Below the pieces are notes generated by a model, which saw only the letters and a list, made by a program, of their open reading frames with translations, did no database searches and was not told where the DNA came from. Shown here piece after piece: positions 57,080 through 64,000 of a stretch of DNA of 64,000 bases. Within the stretch, counting starts at the first letter, position 1. Every line of letters starts with the position of its first letter. The DNA is from Achatina immaculata (taxonomy: Eukaryota > Mollusca > Gastropoda > Stylommatophora > Achatinidae). Where the stretch lies: the NCBI GenBank assembly GCA_009760885.1, contig CM019693.1, forward strand, positions 46,506,751 to 46,570,750, written 5' to 3'. The position numbers were made by a program, and so were the translations under genes.

Positions 57080-58515
57080 CTACTTATGGTTTTGAGCAGA
57101 GATAGATCTGTGCGGGATACTCTCTACTATAGTGAGTGGAACAACAACACAACTCTTTCAGATCATCAGAGGAAGTTTAAATTGGACTTTCACCCCCATA
57201 GCTTGGCACTTAAAACACATACTGTTTTGCCATCTCCATCTCCTCCAGACCAAGCCTAATACACGTGAAATTTTTGAGGAACCCCCATTGGTGGCATACA
57301 GACGGGACAAGAACCTCAGGGAGCTTTTAGTTCGTAGTTGCCTTAAGACAGATGACACTTTTTATGGTACCAGACGTTGCGGATGCCATAGATTCAACAC
57401 TTGTCCATTTGTTGTCGAGGCTAGCCAGATCTCCTTCCCTAAGTCCACGTTATTAGTTCAGGAGGGTTTCATCTGCACTTCATGCAATGTTATTTATGCT
57501 ATTATGTGCAAACGTTGTGGTATGAAGTGCATAGGGGAGACCGGTTTATGCTTAGGAGATCGTTTTCACCAACATCTTAATGATATTTCTAAGAGGGCCT
57601 GGACACCTATGGCTAAATATTTTTGCCTTAGTAACCACAGGTGAAAACAGGACATTTCTGTTAGTGCGATCCGCTCTTGTTCTGTTGAAGTACGATTTTG
57701 GAGGGTCCTAGAACAGCGGCTTATTTTCCAGACTGGCTGTCTACACCCAGCTGGAATTAACAATGTCTTCATCTTTCTGTAACTTCTTTAGTTTTCCACA
57801 CCCTTCCCCCCCCCCCCCCCCGCTCTTTTTTTTCACTCTACTTTCTTTCTCCTAGCTATCCTTCCATACCACCATCCTCTTTTCTTCTCTGGCAACATAT
57901 TAGTGTTTATAGGGTCTTGTTCTGTTCACCAGTTTCACATTTTCTCCCTGCAGGTGTTTATGTTCATTCATTCATTCACTATCTCTCCGCTTTCCCCCCC
58001 CCCAACACCTTCTACTCTAGCAGCTATCATGTTTCTATTGCCTCCTCTCTCTCCACCTCTTCTTTACAATTGGCTCTATCGGCTTATCCTTTGTGTGGCC
58101 CACGTGGTCTCTCTGCATTTTCTAGTAGACACGCATTTCTGTTTCCTACTTCTGGAAGAGGCCATATTAAGATAAGTTCTTTGGTTATTTGTTTTTGTCT
58201 CGTTTGTGCATGTAATCCTCAGAAAAGGCTCACGCCCAAATATTGGATGTTGTATGTTTTTCATATTGGAGAAGAACAACAGAAAGGATGTTGAGCAATA
58301 GAGGGCTCACCTGGGCAAGAGCAGAAAAAAAGGCGAAGGACAGGCATTTGTAGAAAACCCTTGCGGAAGCCCCATGTGCCCTGGGCACTTAAGGTTCAGA
58401 GAGAGAGAGATGTTTTTCATATATACATTCTCGTACTTTCTATTCGTTTTTTCTCACTTTACTCACTCCCTCTGCCACTTTGTAAAGCTGCACCATATAC
58501 CTCTATCTACCTTTA
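57080..58515 (+). mobile_element. PLE-3: Penelope-like element 3' part with GIY-YIG endonuclease
   Basis: The frame 57132-57644 reads PPLVAYRRDKNLRELLVRSC, DTFYGTRRCGCHRFNTCPF, then CTSCNVIYAIMCKRCGMKC, IGETGLCLGDRFHQHL and KYFCLSNHR-stop. This is the C-terminal GIY-YIG endonuclease of PLEs, with VIY...IGETG in the position of GIY...YIG. After the stop the pLTR (about 57735-58510) follows, homologous to PLE-1 and PLE-2. The element is 5'-truncated, so there is no RT. A family D tail fragment is nested at 58267-58409. Confidence 0.88.
58267..58409 (+). mobile_element. Family D LINE tail, 143 bp, nested in PLE-3 with perfect TSD
   Basis: ATGTTTTTCATAT flanks it (58254-58266 and 58410-58422). 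The body matches, in reverse orientation, the end of the 2189-2736 element (GAAGCCCCATGTGCCCTGGG here; CCCAGGGCACATGGGGCTTC at 2218) and ends in (GA)n. An extreme 5' truncation. Confidence 0.88.
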
Positions 58516-58639
58516 TTACTTAAAGCCTATAAAGTTTGTAGTGTACTTTGACCTAGACAAGCCCATAAATTTGAAATTATATTATGATTTACACATGCCC
58601 ACAAAGAATGAAGTATGTTTTGTTCTACATAATCCCACA

Positions 58640-58946
58640 AAGTTTGAAGTATGTTTTGTTTACACAAGCCCACAAAGTTTGAAGTAGACATTGATCTGAA
58701 CAATTACCAAGTTTGACCTACAAAAGCTTACAAACTTTGTACTCTGACCTAGAAAGCTTACAAAATTTGTACTCTGACCTAGAAAGCTTACAAAATTTGT
58801 ACTCTGACCTAGAAAGTTTACAAACTTTGTACTCTGACCTAGAAAGCTTACAAACTTTGTACTCTGACCTAGAAAGTTTACAAACTTTGTACTCTGACCT
58901 AGAAAGCTTACAAACTCAATACTCTGACTTAGAAAAGCTTATGTGA
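58640..58946. repeat. 30-bp minisatellite just upstream of a VPS37 exon
   Basis: Seven units of GCTTACAAACTTTGTACTCT followed by GACCTAGAAA (30 bp). The open frame 58713-58946 (SLQTLYSDLE repeat) is a by-product. Ends about 35 bp before the splice acceptor at 58982. Units to the left (58520-58700) are looser relatives. Confidence 0.88.
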
Positions 58947-58982
58947 TGTATACTAACTCTGTGAGATTTTGTTTCTTCACAG

Positions 58983-59252
58983 CTTGTAGGGGAACCTTTA
59001 GTTCAAAAGAAGAGAAGAGTCATGTACCAGAATTACAGTGATAGTTATGGCACCAGCTCATCAAATGCCTTTGGTACTCACAACAGCTATACACCTTACC
59101 CTTCACAAGTGAATGCTTCCGCCAGCAGCATAATGTCTAGAATGAATGAGACATCAGCTCTTGAACTGTTGCAACATTTAGACAAAGGTGATCTGCAGCA
59201 TCTACTGGATGATGACTCCAAACTCAGGGATCTGATAGAAGACCTTCCACAG
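58983..59252 (+). CDS. VPS37: VPS37-family ESCRT-I subunit, coding exon (N-terminal part of the Mod(r) domain)
   Basis: Between TTTTGTTTCTTCACAG and GTTAAC the 270-nt exon reads LVGEPLVQKKRRVMYQNYSD, a low-complexity Ser/Asn/Tyr/Gly linker, then NETSALELLQHLDKGDLQHL, DDDSKLRDLIEDLPQ. The last part begins the Mod(r) (modifier of rudimentary) domain: LxxLs...L..LL.ddekL...i..lPqv is shared by VPS37 proteins. VPS37 builds the ESCRT-I core with TSG101 and VPS28 and works in endosomal sorting and budding (established). ATG at 59022 could be the start, but 13 in-frame codons precede it after an acceptor, so an upstream exon is likely. Both ends are phase 0. Confidence 0.8.
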
Positions 59253-59430
59253 GTTAACTAGTCTTATAGGATCATATTTTTTTCTTTGTAAGGTTTACTC
59301 CTTACAAATTATAAGATTTTTTTCTTTGTAAGGTTTACCCCTTACAAATTAGCTTCTCTTGTCAGATAAGACTTTTTTTTAATCTGTCTAAAAGTGTGTG
59401 CAATAAAAGTTTAAGTGTCATTGAAAAACA
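59253..59430. other. VPS37 intron start
   Basis: Contains a near-perfect tandem duplicate of about 55 bp (TTTTTTTCTTTGTAAGGTTT at about 59276 and 59319). Confidence 0.6.
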
Positions 59431-59432
59431 AG

Positions 59433-60890
59433 TACAAGGATTAGTCAAAAAGTTCCTCAGCATAATATACATGATGTATCATTTAAAGTAACCCCCATGC
59501 ACAGGATAAGAGATAATTTAATATCAGCAAATAATTGTATAGATTGTTTATATTAGTTTAATGTGTGTTTAGAAACATGTTCAAGAGGTTATATAGATTG
59601 TTTATATTAGTTTAACATGTGTTTAGAAACATATTTAAGAGGTTATATAGATTGTTTATATTAGTTTAACGTGTGTTTAGAAACATGTTCAAGAGGATGG
59701 AAATGTGCCTTCATGTCACAGGTTGACAGTTTCAACACCTACTGTAAACCTGAGTGACTAAACCTGTTTGTTCATTCTCTGGTTGGGGTCACTTTTAAAG
59801 ATACACCCTGTATGCTTAGCAGTGTTCCCAGGGAACGTAATGTTAATAACGATGTAACTTCGCTCTTCAAAATATAGTTCATAACTTTCATTGGTCTTCT
59901 GCCATACCTCAGCCAGTGAAGAAATCTTTGTAGTACCACTTGGAAGGCTTTGAGGCTGAGAAATCTCTCACACCAGCTTCGGCTTTTTCCAATGAACTGC
60001 ATTCCCACCCTTGAAGGAAGTGTGCCTTCACATAGAATAGATAGTAGTCACAGGGTGCAAGGTCAGGACTGTGCGGTGGTGTGTGCTGGTGCATTATCAT
60101 GCTGGGAAATACCCTCTTCCTGTTGATGAGTGCTGGGTATTGGGTGTACAGAACATCGTGCACTCACATCAGTTACTCAACGTACACATTCCCATCCATC
60201 AAGTGACTAGACCGAACCAGTCCTCAGTGCAAATCATAACCTTCTTCTCAAACCGGCCTTGTCGGACAACTGTCTCTGCTACCTGGCTTGGCTGGAACAT
60301 TGGGTACCTGTGTTTTGGTGGGGGGTGGGTGGAGGGGTCACAGGAGAATCCACTTTTCATCCCCAGTGAGGATACATTGGAGAAACTTTTTGTCATTTGA
60401 GTTTGCCGTCAGTTGGTGACAGATGTCAACACATCTCTGCACTTGGTGGAGAGTGAGATCATGGGAGACATGTTGAGGCTGCATGCTGCTGAAGCGGAGC
60501 TTGTGTAAATACCAAACTATGGTGCTCCGAGAAGAGCCCAGCTGAGCTGACAAGTGCCAAGTACTGGGACTGTCTTCAACAGCTTGGTGCAGGGATTCAT
60601 CACTGGTGGTTGAGGGGTGTCCCGACCTGGGCATGTCCCCAGATCTGAACTTGCAGTGTTGTCATCAACTGTTCCTTCCCTTTCCACGCTGCAAATTTCG
60701 TGGGCAGCTGCAGGGACATTCACTCTTCCAATAACGCCTCAGGAGGACATGAACAACAACCATACTGTTTGCCATATTTCCTTCTGATAATCACTTATCC
60801 ACAGTTCGTTGCTGTTTTCAGAATGACACAACACATGACATTACAAATGCCGGTACAGGAGGTATGACAGGAACCTTGACTGAAATTATG
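59433..60890 (-). mobile_element. Mariner F: decayed mariner in VPS37 intron
   Basis: The left terminus GGATTAGTCAAAAAGTTCCT resembles the reverse complement of the right (TTCAGTCAAGGTTCCTGTCA), so these are probably its TIRs. Minus-strand transposase: STWHLSAQLGSSRSTIVWYL (HTH), LQCILTGDEKWILL (first Asp), then the catalytic region with PPHSPDLAPCDYYLFYVKAH (third Asp) and a C-terminus near 59910. The second Asp motif is lost in a frameshift/deletion around 60090-60200. Three copies of a 54-bp repeat (59535-59700) sit in its 3' part. Confidence 0.75.
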
Positions 60891-60929
60891 GTATAACAAA
60901 ACATGATGAATTTTTGACTCACCATAATA

Positions 60930-61255
60930 TTTACAGTTTAATATTTCAGTGGGGGGATTTTAATGCAAAGATTGGTGCCAAAAGAGCAGAAGATGAAGGA
61001 CATGTTGTAGGGAAATTTAGCATAGGACATAGAAATGAGGCAGGTGACAATCTAATGGCATTTTGCATGGAAAATGAGCTAATGATTGCTAACACTTTTT
61101 AAACATCCAAGAAGACTTTACACATGGACATCACTTGATGGGAAAACCAAGAATCAGATAGATTACATTTTAGTGCAAAGAAGGTGGAGATCAAGTATAA
61201 TATATATAAACTTTACCAGGTGCTGATTGTGGCAATGAAAATGCAGAAAAACTCT
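60930..61255 (+). mobile_element. Family B endonuclease fragment
   Basis: The + strand reads WGDFNAKIGAKRAEDEGHVV, GKFSIGHRNEAGDNLMAFCM, ENELMIANTF, then after a frameshift KNQIDYILVQRRW and PGADCGNENA. GDFNAKIG and NQIDYI are APE-type endonuclease motifs. It shows the sequence deleted from X in the 41.6-kb compound (after VVGK). Confidence 0.75.
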
Positions 61256-61559
61256 ACAATACACAATAATTAATGTATAAGTATACAACTATACATGAAA
61301 CACGACAGTAAATCTGTGATACCAAAATGTATAAACTAGGGAAAAAAAAAAAAACTAAACTACTAGTAATAAAGCTGTTCCTACTTTTTCCTAGTTTATA
61401 CATGAAGAACCTCTGTTCCTTAAGGGTTAAATTAAGCTGGAGCAGTGAAATGAAACAATCTACATTTACCCCATAGCCGTCCCTCCATTTTGTCTTCCTC
61501 TCACTCTCCATTATGATAGGCTGCAGTCCACAAACTTAGAAATCTTTAGTATTATGAAA
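61256..61559. other. Intronic sequence, unassigned
   Basis: No frame, array or element end seen. Confidence 0.4.
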
Positions 61560-62115
61560 AAAGTGTACTAACCTTATATGGTATGAGAAACAGTGCTAAG
61601 CTTAGATAGTATTAAAAACTGTGCTAAGCTGTTTTCTTTAAGTCCTGTTTCCATGCCATTAAGACATATTGGGGAGATGGTATGAAAAAATGTGCTAACC
61701 TAAGATGGTATGAAAAAATGTGCTAACCTAAGATGGTATGAAAAAATGTGCTAACCTAAGATGGTATGAAAAAACTTCTAACCTTAGAAAAATTTCTAAG
61801 CTTAGATGACATGAAAAACTCTGATAAGCTTAGGTGATGTGAAAAAATGTGATAAGCTTAGGTGATGTGAAAAAATGTGATAAGCTTAGGTGATGTGAAA
61901 AAATGTGATAAGCTTAGGTGATGTGAAAAAATGTGATAAGCTTAGGTGATGTGAAAAACTGTGATAAGCTTAGATGATATGAAAAAATGTGATAAGCTTA
62001 GGTGATGTGAAAAACTGTGATAAGCTTAGGTGATGTGAAAAACTGTGATAAGGATGATATGAAAAATCATGCCAAGCTTAGATGATATGAAAAACTCTGA
62101 TAATCTTAGATGGTA
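61560..62115. repeat. 28-bp minisatellite upstream of a VPS37 exon
   Basis: The unit is GCTTAGGTGATGTGAAAAAA then TGTGATAA (28 bp), about 10 good copies at 61800-62060. A shorter related unit (GATGGTATGAAAAAATGTGC, TAACCTAA) lies to the left (61675-61790). The array ends about 125 bp before the exon at 62241. Confidence 0.88.
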
Positions 62116-62240
62116 TTAATGCAACATATTCATGAGCTGTTATTTTTTTTTTACAACACTTTTATGTGCGTTTGTGGTAAGCATAAAAGTAATATTTGAG
62201 AGTTGTTACATAATCGCAAAATTGTGACTTTCTATGGCAG

Positions 62241-62412
62241 GTGAAGTCTCTACAGTCAGAACATGATGACCTGGTGGCCACCAACAAAAGCCTGGCAGAA
62301 TACAACTTGTCTCAGCAGCCCAAACTGGAAAGCTTAAAACATGACGTGGCCAGGAAGTATGAGGCAGTCAATTCTCTCAAGACGGACCTTGCAGAAAGTA
62401 AAGCAAAATTAG
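62241..62412 (+). CDS. VPS37: VPS37-family ESCRT-I subunit, next coding exon (Mod(r) domain)
   Basis: The acceptor TCTATGGCAG precedes VKSLQSEHDDLVATNKSLAE, YNLSQQPKLESLKHDVARKY and EAVNSLKTDLAESKAKL, then a split codon before GTTAGT. The reading follows in phase from exon 58983-59252 (DLPQ|VKSLQ). ATNKSLAExNLxxQP is the VPS37B/C-type version of the coiled Mod(r) core rather than VPS37A. The exon is 172 nt and ends in phase 1, so more coding exons (the remaining coiled part and tail) lie beyond the window. No disruption seen. Confidence 0.85.
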
Positions 62413-62439
62413 GTTAGTCAGACATGTCAGCCTTTGTGA

Positions 62440-62535
62440 TCTTTGTAATTGCAACAGAGCTGCCTCAGGGGTCTCCCTTGTCTCCTGTGCTAATCAATGT
62501 GTATTCTACTGGCATTATGCTGTTAGTTGGGAACT
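62440..62535 (+). mobile_element. Short LINE RT motif B fragment
   Basis: The + strand reads TELPQGSPLSPVLINVYSTG, motif B of Jockey/I-like LINE RTs, resembling 30620-30570 (QQESPLSPVLFNAYSTD). It is bounded by unrecognised sequence, only 30 bp after the VPS37 donor. Confidence 0.6.
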
Positions 62536-62689
62536 AACCACTTCACCAAGACGCCCAGAAACCATGTACTTGTTGAAATACTGTGGTTACTTCCCAGATG
62601 GCAGTTATTTTTTGACTGCCCTGTGTACAACAGCAGTAATCACATGGGAGGTATGTGGAAGCATGTTTGAAATGTTGGATAAGATTTTT

Positions 62690-63516
62690 ATCAGAGAGTT
62701 TATCAGTTGCATTATATCACTATATTACTTAAACATACAGGAACCTATCGGTTGTCTCATATCACATGAGTTTAAAGTATCGTGTTGTCTCATATTATCT
62801 AAGTATAAAGTATCCTGTTAGTGTTGCCTCATATCATCTGAGTATCCTGTTAGTTGTCTTATATTATCTGAGTATAAAGTATCCTGTTAGTTGTCTTATA
62901 TTATCTGAGTATAAAGTATCCTGTTAGTTGTCTTATATTATCTGAGTATAAAGTATCCTGTTAGTTGTCTTATATTATCTGAGTATAAAGTATCCTGTTA
63001 GTTGTCTTATATTATCTGAGTATAAAGTATCCTGTTAGTTGTCTTATATTATCTGAGTATAAACTATCCTGTTAGTTGTCTTATATTATCTTAGTATAAA
63101 CTATCCTGTTAGTTGTCTTATATTATCTCGTCTTATATTATCTGAGTATAAAGTTTCCTGTTAGTTGTCTTATATTATCTCATCTTATATTATCTGAGTA
63201 TAAACTATCCTGTTAGTTGTCTTATATTATCTGAGTATAAACTATCCTGTTAGTTGTCTTATATTATCTGAGTATAAACTATCCTGTTAGTTGTCTTTTA
63301 TTATCTCGTCTTATATTATCTGAGTATAAACTATCCTGTTAGTTGTCTTATATTATCTGAGTATAAAGTTTCCTGTTAGTTGTCTTATATTATCTCGTCT
63401 TATATTATCTGAGTATAAACTATCCTGTTAGTTGTCTTATATTATCTGAGTATAAACTATCCTGTTAGTTGTCTTATATTATCTGAGTATAAACTATCCT
63501 GTTAGTTGTCTTATAT
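62690..63516. repeat. 37-bp minisatellite after a VPS37 exon
   Basis: The unit is GTTGTCTTATATTATCTGAG then TATAAACTATCCTGTTA (37 bp), about 20 copies. The left copies have AAAGTATCC, the right AAACTATCC, and several carry an extra TATCTCGTCTTATAT piece. It ends where the family C LINE tail begins. Confidence 0.9.
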
Positions 63517-64000
63517 TCATCATCATCATCATCAGGTGCCGTGCCGACTGGCGTTGGCTATTATGCTTCTCCAGAGTACCCGATCCTTCATGCAGGCCAT
63601 CAGTTCAGTTGGTGATCTCCTCTCACACCATTCCGTCAGACTGTCCAGTATCATTTCTCTTGATCTTCTTCCTTCTATTTTTCCTGTTGTTATAATATTT
63701 TCAATGCCCCCTCTTCTCATTGCATGTCCTATGAAAGTACATTGTCTCTCTCTTATCTTTCTGACAAGGTTTTTTGTCTCTCCAGCTCTTCTCATACATT
63801 CTTCATTAGTTATTTTTGCTGTCCAGGGGATTCGCAACATTCTTCTAATAAACCACATTTCTGCTGCTTCCAATGATTTTTGTGCAGACTTGCCTATTGT
63901 CCATGATTCACTTCCATATAACAAGATAGGTTCAATATAGCATTTTAGGACTCGTTTTCTAACATTCATTGATAAAGATGTGTTAGCTGATATGTTTCTC
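63517..64000 (-). mobile_element. Family C RTE LINE 3' part, inserted at the minisatellite, continuing past the window
   Basis: The tail is ATCATCATCATCATCATC at 63517-63534, i.e. (GAT)n. The minus strand reads (63969-63532) CYIEPILLYGSESWTIGKSA, RRMLRIPWTAKITNEECM, RRGGIENIITTGKIEGR, ending SIIANASRHGT. It keeps a long open frame, so it is less decayed than the copies at 16.4 and 18.2 kb. The 5' part lies beyond 64000. Confidence 0.88.

Noticed and set aside
3193..59252. MTO1-VPS37 fusion gene, since both phase-0 exons could join
   Set aside because: MTO1 has its own terminal exon with stop at 19045-19047 carrying the conserved signature.

Overview
This is nuclear DNA from a repeat-rich animal. 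Two host genes lie on the + strand with GT-AG introns, and almost everything else is transposable-element debris and tandem arrays. The mix is BovB-like RTE LINEs, Jockey/I-like LINEs, Penelope-like elements (PLEs), many mariners, and Tc1 and hAT relics. It suits an invertebrate; a mollusc or other lophotrochozoan is my weak guess.

Host genes. (1) MTO1, the mitochondrial tRNA wobble-uridine modification enzyme, is represented by its last three coding exons (3193-3289, 13729-13783, 18931-19047 with stop). Exon phases agree and the joined reading matches the GidA/MnmG/MTO1 C-terminus. Its last two introns are 10.4 and 5.1 kb of transposons. (2) A VPS37-family ESCRT-I subunit has two consecutive phase-matched exons (58983-59252 and 62241-62412); it continues beyond the right edge, and its first exon(s) were not found.

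Element families (my labels). A: LINE whose 3' end is near GGATATAAGATAAG (47.4-49.1 kb is the best copy). B: RTE/BovB-like with a (GAAT)n tail. C: RTE/BovB-like with a (GAT)n tail. D: LINE with a (GA)n tail. J: Jockey/I-like LINE, full length at 49430-53223 with a 13-bp target-site duplication (TSD). PLE-1, -2 and -3 share a terminal repeat (pLTR).

Layout. 0.2-3.1 kb: family A with family D nested. 3.4-9.2 kb: mariner A and a J-like LINE (minus) split by a 1.3-kb mariner. 9.5-13.6 kb: mariner C, a SINE, and a composite repeat carrying A with B nested. 13.8-18.9 kb: minisatellite, family C copy, and mariner D with C nested. 19.2-25.4 kb: LINE-like sequence broken by a 33-bp array (2.4 kb) and a 19-bp array (2.2 kb). 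25.8-28.8 kb: family B. 29.2-30.1 kb: PLE-1. 30.4-31.4 kb: LINE RT. 32.1-33.4 kb: mariner E. 33.8-35.8 kb: PLE-2. 36.2-40.8 kb: Tc1, PLE and hAT relics with nesting. 41.6-45.1 kb: large inverted-repeat compound of family B pieces. 46 kb: mariner fragment. 47.4-49.1 kb: family A. 49.4-53.2 kb: J. 53.2-57 kb: minisatellites, a GC-rich repeat, a SINE. 57.1-58.5 kb: PLE-3 with D nested. 58.6-64 kb: VPS37 exons among minisatellites, a mariner, a family B endonuclease fragment and a terminal family C copy.

No CRISPR array, bacterial operon or rRNA gene is present. No intact transposition protein was found. The most informative material is structural: nested insertions datable by TSDs, minisatellites close to exons, arrays grown out of LINE coding sequence, and a PLE motif resembling part of a hammerhead ribozyme.
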